A stretch of DNA of 64,000 bases, taken from positions 2,805,001-2,869,000 of the forward strand of contig NZ_CP117267.1 of assembly GCF_007000325.2 (NCBI RefSeq). The letters run 5' to 3'. The notes under the pieces were generated by a model. That model ran no database searches and was not told the origin of the DNA. It saw only the letters and a program-made list of their open reading frames with translations. Source of the DNA: Rhizobium rhododendri (GTDB taxonomy: Bacteria; Pseudomonadota; Alphaproteobacteria; Rhizobiales; Rhizobiaceae). The position numbers were made by a program, and so were the translations under genes. Positions 19,048-27,608 of the stretch are shown here, piece by piece. Each line of letters starts with the position of its first letter. The stretch's first letter is position 1.

Positions 19048-20301
19048 TCAACTCTTATCCAGACCGTAGCAGGAATGCAAAGTCCTGACTGCAAGTTCTG
19101 CATAGGGGCCGTCGATCAGGATCGAAATCTTGATTTCCGAGGTGGTGATTGCCTTGATGTTGATGCCTTTTTCAGCAAGTGCCCGGAAAGCGCTCGCTGC
19201 AACGCCTGCGTGCGAACGCATGCCGATGCCAATCACCGAAACCTTGACCAGACCCGATTCGTTCTGGATGACATCGTAGCCGATCTGGCTCTTGTGTTCG
19301 CCGAGAACGGCGAGCGCCTTGTCGACGTCGCCGGACGGCACGGTGAAGGTCATATCCGTGGTCGAGCCGTCCTCGGAGATGTTCTGGACGATCATGTCGA
19401 CATTGATATGGTTTTCAGCGAGCGGCCCGAAGATCGCAGCCGAGACGCCGGGGCGGTCGGAAAGCCGCCGGAGCGAAATCTGCGCTTCATCCTTGGCATA
19501 GGCGATGCCGGTTACGACTTCCTGTTCCACGATCTCTTCCTCATCACAAATCAGCGTTCCGGGCGGGTTCAGAAGGTCGCCCATGCCCGGCGCATCGGGG
19601 TCTTCGAAAGACGAGCGCACGAAGGTGCGGACCTTGAATACCATGGCAAGTTCGACCGAGCGCACCTGCAGCACCTTGGCGCCGAGCGACGCCATCTCGA
19701 GCATTTCCTCGAAGGCGATCTTCTTTAGGCGGCGCGCCTTCGGCACGATGCGCGGGTCGGTCGTATAGACGCCGTCAACGTCTGTGTAGATGTCGCAGCG
19801 GTCGGCCTTGACGGCTGCAGCAATCGCCACCGCCGAGGTATCGGAGCCGCCGCGGCCGAGCGTCGAAATGCGATTGTCGGGACCGAGACCCTGGAAGCCG
19901 GCAACGACGGCCACCTGGCCCTCGCCCATGCGGCGGATGATCTCGTCACCGTTGATCTCGAGGATGCGGGCCGCGCCATGGGCGTTGTCGGTCTTGATCG
20001 GGATCTGCCAGCCCTGCCAGGAACGCGCATTGATGCCGAGGTGCTGAAGCGCGATTGCCACCAGCCCCGAGGTAACCTGCTCGCCCGAGGCGACAACAGC
20101 GTCATATTCTCGCGCATCGTGCATCGGCGAGGCATCGCGGGTCCATCCGACCAGCTCGTTGGTCTTGCCCGACATCGCCGAGACGACGACGGCGACTTCG
20201 TGGCCGGCATCGACCTCGCGTTTCACATGCCGGGCGACGACGCGAATACGATCCATGTCCGCGACGGAGGTCCCGCCGAATTTCATCACGATGCGTGCCA
20301 T
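19048..20301 (-). CDS. lysC: aspartate kinase
   Basis: A 417-residue aspartokinase that makes aspartyl phosphate, the first step to lysine, threonine and methionine. It begins with the kinase signature MKFGGTSV and has GRGGSDTSA for nucleotide binding. The C-terminal third has two ACT domains that normally bind lysine and/or threonine for feedback control. Length fits a single alpha chain. It heads a minus-strand run with ptsP and has a 305-base gap upstream. lysA lies far away at 62776, so the lysine genes are dispersed. Confidence 0.95.
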   Translation of the reverse strand: MARIVMKFGGTSVADMDRIRVVARHVKREVDAGHEVAVVVSAMSGKTNELVGWTRDASPMHDAREYDAVVASGEQVTSGLVAIALQHLGINARSWQGWQIPIKTDNAHGAARILEINGDEIIRRMGEGQVAVVAGFQGLGPDNRISTLGRGGSDTSAVAIAAAVKADRCDIYTDVDGVYTTDPRIVPKARRLKKIAFEEMLEMASLGAKVLQVRSVELAMVFKVRTFVRSSFEDPDAPGMGDLLNPPGTLICDEEEIVEQEVVTGIAYAKDEAQISLRRLSDRPGVSAAIFGPLAENHINVDMIVQNISEDGSTTDMTFTVPSGDVDKALAVLGEHKSQIGYDVIQNESGLVKVSVIGIGMRSHAGVAASAFRALAEKGINIKAITTSEIKISILIDGPYAELAVRTLHSCYGLDKS

Positions 20302-20606
20302 AAGCCTCTACCCATAGTGGCGCGCCTCGTCACTGAGACCCGCCATACGACAAGGCTCCGCCCGGGGCAGCAGCAAAAGCGGTGGCTTTTCATACTGCCG
20401 GTGCACCGGAAACGGAGCGTCTATTTCGGCCGTCTCATACCGACTTTGAAGGGTGCGTGCAATGGGCATGCGACATCGATATGACGGGCGGCGAAAGCCG
20501 GCGGCAGTCCCAAACGATGCTCTAAATTAGACAACCTCGGCAACAAAGTCTTAAAGCTTATGCGCGAGTGTAGGCGAGCCGCTTCACGCAAAGCCAGAAA
20601 TCGACG
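20302..20606. other. divergent intergenic region between lysC and the diguanylate cyclase
   Basis: About 305 bases that must hold promoters for both divergent genes. I see short GC-rich inverted stretches but no convincing riboswitch, terminator or reading frame. Confidence 0.35.
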
Positions 20607-21668
20607 ATGACCAACCCGCCCGCTCCGCGTTTCCTCGACCGCCTGAAGACGCTTGGCGCATCGCTTGTCTCCGTCTGCAATCCGGCCGTTCGTCGCCTGG
20701 AGCAGCAGCTGCGCGAAAAGGAAGCCACCATCGCGGAACAGGCCGAGGCGCTGGCCCGTGGCCGCAGGATTTTCAACCGCGCGGCCGAGGCTGCCCGAAT
20801 CGGCATATGGCAATGCAGCCTGCCCGACGAGACCCTGACCTGGACGGATGTAGTCTACGACATTTTCGACCTCCCGCGCGACCTGCAGGCGGGCCGCGCG
20901 GAAACGCTTGCCTGTTATACCCAGGCATCCGCCAAGGAATTGCAGGAAAAGCGCCGTCTTGCCATCGAGACCCGCAGCGGTTTCACGATGGATGCGGAGA
21001 TCGTGACGCAGAAGGGCAATCATCGCTGGATCCGCATCACCGCCACGGTGGAATGCGAGGGCGAAGAGCCCGTGCGCATCTTTGGCATCAAGCAGGACAT
21101 CACGGACGCCAAGCTACTTTTCGATCGCACCCGCCACCTTGCCGATTTCGACATGATGACCGGGCTTGCCAACCGCGCCCAATTCCAGCTGCGTCTCGCT
21201 GCTCTATGCGAGGAACACGACCGGTCGAAGGCGCCGGCAGCGTTGCTGCTGGTCGACCTCGACGGCTTCAAGGCGGTCAACGATACCTATGGCCATGCCA
21301 CTGGCGACGCCTGCCTGATCGAGGCGGCCGACCGGCTTCGCGCCGTCTGCAATTGTGCCCATCTGATTGCCCGCATCGGCGGCGACGAGTTTGCGGTTCT
21401 GCTGCTGCAGGACGCCGAACGCGGGACGGTGACCGATATCGCAAGCGACATCGTCCAGATCGTTCGCCGGCCGATGATCCTCGGCGATCTCGTCCTCAAC
21501 ATCGGCGCCTCCGTCGGCGTAGCACTTGCCGACGGGTCCAGCCCGTCCGAATTGTTTCAGCGGGCCGACACGGCGCTCTATGCCGCCAAAGCCGCTGGGC
21601 GCAACACCTTCAGCATCTTCGAGCCATCAGAGCGCCAGACGCTCTGCGCACCGCGCAGCGCCGCCTGA
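20607..21668 (+). CDS. diguanylate cyclase with PAS domain
   Basis: A 353-residue cytosolic protein. A short coiled-coil (about residues 28-50, RRLEQQLREKEATIAEQAEA) leads to a PAS/PAC domain (residues 58-170, ending VRIFGIKQDITDAK) and a GGDEF domain with an intact active site (RIGGDEFAVLL). It should make c-di-GMP in response to a signal sensed by PAS. The RxxD inhibitory site expected just before GGDEF is absent (CNCAHLIARIGGDEF), so product feedback may be missing. No EAL domain is present. Confidence 0.92.
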   Translation: MTNPPAPRFLDRLKTLGASLVSVCNPAVRRLEQQLREKEATIAEQAEALARGRRIFNRAAEAARIGIWQCSLPDETLTWTDVVYDIFDLPRDLQAGRAETLACYTQASAKELQEKRRLAIETRSGFTMDAEIVTQKGNHRWIRITATVECEGEEPVRIFGIKQDITDAKLLFDRTRHLADFDMMTGLANRAQFQLRLAALCEEHDRSKAPAALLLVDLDGFKAVNDTYGHATGDACLIEAADRLRAVCNCAHLIARIGGDEFAVLLLQDAERGTVTDIASDIVQIVRRPMILGDLVLNIGASVGVALADGSSPSELFQRADTALYAAKAAGRNTFSIFEPSERQTLCAPRSAA

Positions 21669-21688
21669 ACCCGCCGAGACCAGATAGG

Positions 21689-22615
21689 CTAGGCGAGGAA
21701 CCCGCCCTTGCGCAGCCAGGATTCATACCAGGCCGGCCAGGCGGCGGATGGCGTACCGGCCTTGCCCATGCCGAAGCCGTGTCCGCCGGTCGCGAGGCGG
21801 TGCATATCGACAGGCACACCGGCGCTCTTGCAGGCAGCAGCCATGATCAGTGTGTTGTGCGGATCGGAAACAGCATCGTCCTCCGCCTGGACGAGGAACA
21901 TCGACGGGCAATGGGACCGCACATGCGGCTGCACCGACCATTCGGCGCTTTCCTCGTCGTTCGGATGCCGGCCGATCAGCACGGTCTTTGTCGAGGTATG
22001 GTCGTAGGGCGGCTCGAGCGTGATGATCGGATAGATAAGCGCTGCAGCATTCGGCCGCGCCGATTGCTTGTCGGCCTCGTCGACGGCGCGATAGGAGCGA
22101 TAGGCCGAGCGCGCCGACGCCAGTCCCATCAGATGGCCGCCGGATGAAAAACCGAGCGCGCCGATGCGATCGGGATGAACGTCGTATTCGACGCTTCTCG
22201 CCCGGATCAGCCGCAGGGCGCGCTGTGCATCCTGAAGCGGTGCCCGGGGACCTTCCCGCCAGCCCTCCGACGGCAGCCGGTAGGACAGCACGAAGGCGGT
22301 GATGCCGCGATCGTTCAGCCAAAGCGCTGCCGGATGCGCCTCGCTTTCCATCTCGATCCGCTTGTATCCGCCGCCCGCCGCCACCAGCATGGCCGCGCCA
22401 TTGGGCTTGGCCGGGCGGAAGACCTCGATAGATGGCGTGGCGATATTGCTGACGGCGCCTTTGGCGCTGGTCTCGACCGGCCCTTTCGGACCACGGCCGC
22501 CCGGGGCTCCTGCCGGCCAGAGCGGGATGACCGCATTGGCCGCGCTTGCCTGCCGCGATGCCGCGAGCAGCAGTGCCGCGCCGCCGGCCATAAGCAATGT
22601 TCTGCGATCGATCAT
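21689..22615 (-). CDS. secreted alpha/beta hydrolase (esterase-like)
   Basis: A 308-residue alpha/beta hydrolase with an N-terminal export signal (DRRTLLMAGGAALLLAA, cleavage likely after ASA); the twin arginine suggests possible Tat export. The nucleophile elbow is GFSSGG and the catalytic histidine is likely in GGHGFGMG, with an aspartate in VQAEDDA. The sequence resembles acetyl-xylan/carboxylesterases of the BD-FAE type. It is divergent from an ACS-family permease at 22982, with an inverted repeat between, suggesting that a released sugar acid or aromatic acid is then imported. Confidence 0.82.
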   Translation of the reverse strand: MIDRRTLLMAGGAALLLAASRQASAANAVIPLWPAGAPGGRGPKGPVETSAKGAVSNIATPSIEVFRPAKPNGAAMLVAAGGGYKRIEMESEAHPAALWLNDRGITAFVLSYRLPSEGWREGPRAPLQDAQRALRLIRARSVEYDVHPDRIGALGFSSGGHLMGLASARSAYRSYRAVDEADKQSARPNAAALIYPIITLEPPYDHTSTKTVLIGRHPNDEESAEWSVQPHVRSHCPSMFLVQAEDDAVSDPHNTLIMAAACKSAGVPVDMHRLATGGHGFGMGKAGTPSAAWPAWYESWLRKGGFLA

Positions 22616-22734
22616 GACGGTAATTTCCCTTTGGAGTGGCGTTCAGACAGGTGCGGCAAGGTAAGGGCAAAACTGAGGCAGAACAGCCTCAAAGTGCCGT
22701 CCGCAAGCCACCCGGCGACGTAAAACTGCAAATA

Positions 22735-22753
22735 ATGATGATCATGTCATCAT
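22735..22753. promoter_or_regulatory. inverted repeat, candidate operator
   Basis: ATGATGA (22735-22741) and TCATCAT (22747-22753) form a perfect seven-base dyad with a five-base centre. It lies between the divergent esterase and MFS genes and could be a GntR-type or similar operator serving both. No regulator gene is adjacent. Confidence 0.4.
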
Positions 22754-22981
22754 ACCAGTTGACGACGTCAGCTCAATTTGACAGGTTCCGGCGACTTAAA
22801 CGGGAGGAAATGCGGCACCACGGCGTGGGGAAAGCCTGTTTGCAGCGTGCAGACAGACAACGCGCGCCGTCGCCCGCATCGGATGAGATCAACAGGAGCC
22901 GTTTCCGTGAGGGAGGGCTTCGCGAGACAGGCGGCAGACCCTCTGCGGTGACAGCCCCTGCACTCGTCTTGGGAGGAAGAC

Positions 22982-24313
22982 ATGGACGCCACGACACATT
23001 CACAGAACACCGAACAGCAGGTCGAGGCATCGACGATCCGGAAGATCTCGTTCCGCATCGTGCCGTTCATCGCGCTGATGTTCTTCATCAATTTCCTCGA
23101 CCGGACGGCCATCTCGTTTGCCGGGCCGAACGGCATGACCCAGGATCTCGGCATGACGGCCGCCCAGTTCGGCTTTGCCGCCGGCATTTTCTTCTTCGGC
23201 TACATCGTGCTCGAGATTCCGAGCAACCTGGCGCTTCACCAGTACGGCGCACGCCGTTGGCTGTCGCGCATCATGGTCACCTGGGGCATCGTCGCCATGC
23301 TGTTCACCTGGGTCAGTAGCATCAACGGGCTCTACGCCCTGCGCTTCTTCCTCGGCGTCGCAGAAGCCGGCTTCTTCCCCGGCGCAATCCTCTATCTCAG
23401 CACCTGGGTGCCCGGCCGCCACCGCGCAAAGATCCTGGCACTCTTCTATCTCGCACAGCCGCTGACGACCGTGATCGGCGCGCCGCTGGCCTCCGCCCTT
23501 ATCCAGGCCCATGGGGTCTTCGGCCTCGAGGGCTGGCGGGTGATGTTCCTCGGCGTGTCCATCCCGGCCATCGTCGTCGGCATCATCACCTGGTTCTACC
23601 TGCCGGACACCCCCGTCGGCGCCAAGTGGCTCACCCCGGCGGAAAAGGGCTGGCTGAACCGGGCGCTGGCGAAAGAAGAATCGGAAAAGGTGACGGGGCG
23701 CCGCCACATGACGCTGCAGGCGCTGAAGGACGGCCGCGTCTGGCTCCTCTCGGTTATCTATTTCGGCCTGATCTACGGTCTCTATGCGCTTGCCTTCTTC
23801 CTGCCGACGATCATCGGCGGCTTCGAGGCCAAGTTCGGCACCAAATTCGATGTCTTCGAAAAGGGCATGATAACAGCCATCCCCTATCTGCCTGCCGCCT
23901 TCGCGCTCTACTTCTGGAGCCGGGATGCGAGCAAGCGCGGCGTCCGTCTCTGGCATGTCGGTATTCCGGCGCTGGTCGGCGCCATCAGCATCCCGCTGGC
24001 ACTGCTGATGTCTTCGCCCGAGACGACGGTCCTCGTCGTCACCGTGACCGCCTGTGCGATCTTTGCAGCCCTGCCGAACTTCTGGTCGCTGCCGACAAGG
24101 TTCCTGACCGGCGCCGGCGCTGCGGCAGGCATTGCGCTCATCAACACGGTCGGAAACATCGCCGGCTTTGCAGCGCCCTACATCACCGGCGCCGTCAAGG
24201 ATGCGACAGGCCTGTACGAGATGCCGATGGTCATCGTCGGCGGCTTCATGCTGGTCTCGGCTATCCTCGCTTTCTCCCTCGGCAAGGCCCTCAAGGACCC
24301 CACCGCAACCTGA
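22982..24313 (+). CDS. MFS transporter, anion:cation symporter type
   Basis: A 443-residue, 12-helix permease of the ACS branch of the major facilitator superfamily. Characteristic features are NFLDRTAISFAG in helix 1, the YIVLEIPSNLALHQYGARRWL segment around helices 2-3 (split here over the loop), and GVAEAGFFPGAILYLSTWVP in helix 4. Relatives import organic anions such as tartrate, phthalate, glucarate or hydroxyphenylacetate with protons. GGGAGGAAGAC precedes the ATG closely. It is divergent from a secreted esterase, which favours an organic acid substrate, but the compound is unknown. Confidence 0.9.
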   Translation: MDATTHSQNTEQQVEASTIRKISFRIVPFIALMFFINFLDRTAISFAGPNGMTQDLGMTAAQFGFAAGIFFFGYIVLEIPSNLALHQYGARRWLSRIMVTWGIVAMLFTWVSSINGLYALRFFLGVAEAGFFPGAILYLSTWVPGRHRAKILALFYLAQPLTTVIGAPLASALIQAHGVFGLEGWRVMFLGVSIPAIVVGIITWFYLPDTPVGAKWLTPAEKGWLNRALAKEESEKVTGRRHMTLQALKDGRVWLLSVIYFGLIYGLYALAFFLPTIIGGFEAKFGTKFDVFEKGMITAIPYLPAAFALYFWSRDASKRGVRLWHVGIPALVGAISIPLALLMSSPETTVLVVTVTACAIFAALPNFWSLPTRFLTGAGAAAGIALINTVGNIAGFAAPYITGAVKDATGLYEMPMVIVGGFMLVSAILAFSLGKALKDPTAT

Positions 24314-24320
24314 AACCCGC

Positions 24321-24356
24321 CCTCCCCGTCGCAGCCATTCACCTGCGACGGGGAGG
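24321..24356 (+). terminator. strong hairpin after the MFS gene
   Basis: CCTCCCCGTCGCAG (24321-24334) pairs perfectly over 14 bases with CTGCGACGGGGAGG (24343-24356) around an eight-base loop, seven bases after the stop codon. No T run follows, so termination may be Rho-assisted or the hairpin may protect the mRNA end. Confidence 0.6.
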
Positions 24357-24437
24357 CTCGCGACGACCACGGCGCGTTAACCCTTATTTAACTATAGAGT
24401 TGCAACTGCCGCCCGGACGGGCCACAACACGGGGCAT

Positions 24438-24510
24438 GCCCCTCGTAGCTCAACGGTAGAGCAGCTGCCTCGTTTGCAGAAGACCCAGGTTCAAGTCCTC
24501 GGCAGGGGCT
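24438..24510 (+). tRNA. degenerate tRNA-like sequence (loop would read CGT)
   Basis: The D arm GCTCAACGGTAGAGC and a T loop TTCAAGT are canonical, and GCCCCT/AGGGGC can form an acceptor stem. The rest deviates: acceptor pair 7-66 is C-C, the anticodon stem has only four sure pairs around the loop CTCGTTT with T at position 37, and the T stem needs one base removed (CCTCGG against CCAGG) to pair. 3' CCA is not encoded. It may be a decayed tRNA, an element-derived tRNA or a tRNA-like decoy. I would not trust an amino-acid assignment. Confidence 0.45.
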
Positions 24511-24593
24511 CCCGCCACAATCTCTCCATAGTCCGGCGGATGCACGATTAAATTTACCCAGATTTAACGAAATACAACTACAGGTCATCCCAT

Positions 24594-24667
24594 GGCCCCG
24601 TGGCGGAGTGGAGACGCAAGGGGAGTGAATTCCCCACAGCTTGGTTCGAATCCAGGCGAGGCCTCCA
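24594..24667 (+). tRNA. second degenerate tRNA-like sequence
   Basis: GGCCCCG and CGAGGCC form an acceptor with one A-C mismatch, T-CCA is encoded at the end, and the T arm (CTTGG, loop TTCGAAT, CCAGG) pairs fully. The 5' half resembles a tRNA-Leu D arm (GTGGCGGAGTGG then AGACGC) but the anticodon stem GGGGA/TCCCC closes a six-base loop GTGAAT, one base short, and the long variable arm expected for Leu is missing. It lies 83 bases after the first tRNA-like sequence. Function is doubtful. Confidence 0.45.
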
Positions 24668-24717
24668 TATGAACGTAATGCCGATCACCACCGCCTGCAC
24701 CATCGGCCCTCCCAATT

Positions 24718-24852
24718 CCCTCATCCTGCGCCTGTCACAGAAATCCAGTCACAGCGCGTCTGAGCAGTGAGACGACATTATCTTAGGCGGAAAGAACTTT
24801 TCGCCCAAGGACTTGGGCGGCTGGATTCCTGTGACGGGCACAGGAATGAGGG
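24718..24852. repeat. palindromic intergenic repeat, copy 2
   Basis: Same family as copy 1. The right arm is intact, the left arm has a few changes (ATCCTGCGCC for ATTCCTGTGCC). The internal right portion (GACTTGGGCGGCTGGATT) is nearly identical to copy 3, so copies 2 and 3 are closer to each other than to copy 1. It sits between the tRNA-like pair and the HAD gene. Confidence 0.85.
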
Positions 24853-24961
24853 TAGCTGGAGCTAACGCTTGTGCTTCCCCAGCTCTATCTAAATCATCCG
24901 TTAGGACTACGCCCAAACGGTATCAACGCGCCCATCACATTTTCCCCCCACTTTTCCTGTT

Positions 24962-25552
24962 TTACAGCGCGCCAACAATGCTCATACCCCTTTGCCAATG
25001 GACGGCGCTCCAACCGGAGGCATGCGCGGCCTGCACATTTTCCTCGGTGTCATCGATCAGGACGATGCTTTGCGGAGCGACAGAGGTGGCTTGCGTGACG
25101 AGGGAGTAGAATTCGGGGCTCGGCTTCTGGTACCCAAGCGATGCGGAGTAGAAAATGCCATCGACTTTCTCCCGTAGCCCCATGTCTTCCATCAGGTATG
25201 CGGCGCGCATATGCTCCTGGTTTGTCGCGAGGTAGACACGATCGCCGCGACCTCTGATCTCCGAAACAGCATCGAGCACCGCGCTGTCGATCCGCGAGTC
25301 GTTGGCGAACCAGTAGTCGATAAAAGTATCGACGCTGACATCGGGCGCGATCTCGGCCAGAACTTCGGCAAGCTCCGGCACCAGAGGCTTCCGCCCGCTG
25401 ACGATATCCTGCCAGCGCGGGGCAAAAAACGCGCTTCGCAACGCATCGCGCGAAATCCCGAGGTCGGCGCCGAGGTCAGTCCACCACTGCGCGCCATCCC
25501 CCGGACGACCGCACACCAACACTCCATCGACATCCAGCATGATAGTGCGCAT
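24962..25552 (-). CDS. HAD family hydrolase (subfamily IA)
   Basis: A 196-residue haloacid-dehalogenase-type phosphatase. Motif I is DVDGV near the N terminus, motif II ATNQE, motif III lysine in QKPSPE, and motif IV IDDTEEN. A helical cap (about residues 15-85) marks subfamily I. I start at MRTIMLDVDG (25552); an upstream ATG would add 14 residues. The gene stands alone, bracketed by two copies of the same intergenic repeat (24718 and 25905). The substrate is unknown. Confidence 0.85.
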   Translation of the reverse strand: MRTIMLDVDGVLVCGRPGDGAQWWTDLGADLGISRDALRSAFFAPRWQDIVSGRKPLVPELAEVLAEIAPDVSVDTFIDYWFANDSRIDSAVLDAVSEIRGRGDRVYLATNQEHMRAAYLMEDMGLREKVDGIFYSASLGYQKPSPEFYSLVTQATSVAPQSIVLIDDTEENVQAAHASGWSAVHWQRGMSIVGAL

Positions 25553-25904
25553 TGCGTGATGCCTTTCGCCAAGCCTGCACAGGGTATTTTCCACAAGACC
25601 GTGACGGCTTCATTGCAGCGCACGGCTCGAGGAGAATCCCGTTCGACAAGGGACCTGTGCAAAGGCGCATATGCTGCGGGCGGCGCTGTCCGCAGCGCGT
25701 TCGCCGCACACCCTCCAAACCCAACCTTCCGGCGAGCACCCACCGAGACGTTTGTCACTGCCGTCTGCCGGAATGGAGGCAAGTCGGGGCAGAGTAGTCA
25801 AGATATTGCAAACACAAACAGATTGAGGCAACCGGCCCAGTGAAAGACCGATCCACCACTGCCAAACCCTTTAAAGTCCAACCGCGCCTGGGATGCCCAC
25901 CAAA
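25553..25904. other. intergenic region upstream of the HAD gene
   Basis: About 350 bases with overlapping spurious frames on both strands but no frame with a ribosome site or recognisable domain. It should contain the HAD gene promoter. Nothing else is evident. Confidence 0.35.
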
Positions 25905-26040
25905 CCCTCATTCCTGTGCCCGTCACAGGAATCCAGTCACGGCGCGTCCGCGCCGTGGGAGGACTCTCTGTTGGTGGAGAAGTATCTATCGCCCAAAGAC
26001 TTGGGCGGCTGGATTCCTGTGACGGGCACAGGAATGAGGG
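25905..26040. repeat. palindromic intergenic repeat, copy 3
   Basis: A 136-base element with near-perfect terminal inverted repeats (ATTCCTGTGCCCGTCACAGG on the left, matched on the right). It carries the same internal block as copy 2 and has the same orientation. A GC-rich inner hairpin (CGGCGCG/CGCGCCG) lies near its left arm. Confidence 0.87.
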
Positions 26041-26232
26041 AGGTCGGGGGTGGCTCTTTCCGGTTTTGTGATCTTTCTGACCTCACACACACACTCTATC
26101 TCTAGCACACTCTCCTCTCTCGCTTCCCTCCATCGCCCCTGCTCGCAGCACCTCATGGGGATAAACCGTTGGGATTTCCGTTTGGAAACAATGCCGGCAT
26201 CATAATTTCATCCCCGCTTTTCCGGGTTGATC

Positions 26233-26238
26233 TATAAT
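26233..26238 (+). promoter_or_regulatory. -10 box of the structured RNA
   Basis: A perfect TATAAT lies 3 bases before the first helix of the RNA below, so transcription would begin near 26244. No good -35 match is seen about 17 bases upstream. Confidence 0.5.
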
Positions 26239-26240
26239 CA

Positions 26241-26471
26241 CCCCGTTCCGCCATCGGATACACCGGTCTGCGTTGCCGGCGAGGTGGGGCCGGGTCTTGG
26301 AGGGGTTGCTGTCTACGCAGGCACGTCTTCAAGGGTCCGCAGAAAGTGGATCCCTTCGGGCCCCTAGGCTCGGCGTGCCTGTGTGGCATAACTCCTGCAG
26401 CTTTTCCCCTCAACGGGACCTGGGTCGGAAACAGAGGATCCGGAGTTGCGGATAAAAACTGTCGAACGGGG
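26241..26471 (+). ncRNA. ssrS: rod-shaped structured RNA, 6S RNA (ssrS) candidate
   Basis: The segment folds on paper into one long nested rod: CCCCGTTC (26241) with GAACGGGG (26464); CGGAT (26255) with ATCCG (26438); CCGGGTC (26290) with GACCTGG (26417); GAGGGG (26300) with CCCCTC (26406); GCTG (26308) with CAGC (26398); and an 11-pair helix ACGCAGGCACG (26315) with CGTGCCTGTGT (26374), capped by a further hairpin. Interrupted helices around an open middle and about 200-230 bases are the design of 6S RNA, which mimics an open promoter and holds RNA polymerase. Identity is inferred from shape, not from sequence matching. Confidence 0.55.
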
Positions 26472-26747
26472 CACATCTGGTGTCACTTAACTAAAAAATC
26501 ATCAGGCACTCGATGTGCCCCGGCCATCAGAATTGTCATGACACGGACCGAACAGGCCGCGTGAACGGGATGGCGTGACGGCGCGACACGGCGAGCTTGC
26601 AGACCGGGGCAGAGAGACGATCCTGCTGCGGTCGAATGACGCGGGGCGGCCGGCGTGGTCGTCTCCTGCGTGCAAAGGAAGACCTCCCGCCCTTGACTTC
26701 CAGCACCGATCGTCCGACTTCACTGAGACAGGACAAGGAACCAGACG

Positions 26748-27509
26748 ATGACCGAAGCGGCTCAGAACACCACGGCAAAGACCACTATCGACCAGAGCGA
26801 AGTCGACCGCTTTTCGGCAATGGCGGCGGAATGGTGGAGCCCGACCGGCAAGTTCAAGCCGCTGCACAAATTCAATCCCGTCCGGCTCGCCTACATCCGC
26901 GACCGCGCCGCCGAGAATTTCGGCCGCGACCCGCGCAGCCCCCGCCCGCTGGAAGGCCTGCGGGTGCTCGATATCGGCTGCGGCGGCGGGCTTCTCTCCG
27001 AACCCATGGCCCGTATGGGCGCCGAAGTGGTGGGCGCAGATCCGTCCGAAAAGAACATCGGCATCGCCTCCACCCATGCCCGCCAGTCGGGCGTCGAGGT
27101 CGACTATCGCCCGGTCACCGCCGAACAGCTGGCTGAGGCCGGCGAGACTTTCGACATCATCCTCAACATGGAGGTCGTCGAGCACGTTTCCGACGTCGAG
27201 TTCTTTCTGTCGACCTGCGCGAAGATGGTGCGGCCGGGCGGCATGATGTTCGTTGCCACCATCAACCGCACGATGAAGGCGGCTGCCCTTGCCATCTTTG
27301 CCGCCGAAAACGTCCTGCGCTGGCTGCCGCGCGGCACCCATCAGTATGAAAAGCTGGTACGGCCGGAAGAAGTGGAAAAGCCGCTGATCGCCAACGGCCT
27401 GATCTTCACCGCCCGCACCGGCGTGTTCTTCTCGCCGCTGCAGAATCAGTGGAACCTGTCTAAGGACATGGACGTGAACTACATGATGGTCGCAAAACGG
27501 CCGGCCTGA
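26748..27509 (+). CDS. ubiG: bifunctional ubiquinone O-methyltransferase UbiG
   Basis: A 253-residue SAM-dependent methyltransferase that carries out both O-methylations in ubiquinone synthesis. The SAM motif is [18 protein letters not shown]; the N-terminal [20 protein letters not shown] and later EVVEHVSD and [10 protein letters not shown] are typical of UbiG. Length fits. It is preceded by the structured RNA and faces the minus-strand DUF1178-comF group. Confidence 0.96.
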   Translation: MTEAAQNTTAKTTIDQSEVDRFSAMAAEWWSPTGKFKPLHKFNPVRLAYIRDRAAENFGRDPRSPRPLEGLRVLDIGCGGGLLSEPMARMGAEVVGADPSEKNIGIASTHARQSGVEVDYRPVTAEQLAEAGETFDIILNMEVVEHVSDVEFFLSTCAKMVRPGGMMFVATINRTMKAAALAIFAAENVLRWLPRGTHQYEKLVRPEEVEKPLIANGLIFTARTGVFFSPLQNQWNLSKDMDVNYMMVAKRPA

Positions 27510-27608
27510 GCCGCCTTGGCGCACCAGACCCCCACCCTATGGCATTTCATGCTGCGCTGGAGGCGCAGGGTTATTTGACGAGTCGATGGATCGGCGGAAG
27601 GGGCAGCG

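Noticed and set aside
24438-24510. Assignment as functional tRNA-Thr(CGT)
   Set aside because: The anticodon stem is short, position 37 is T and the T stem needs a base removed, so the identity cannot be trusted.
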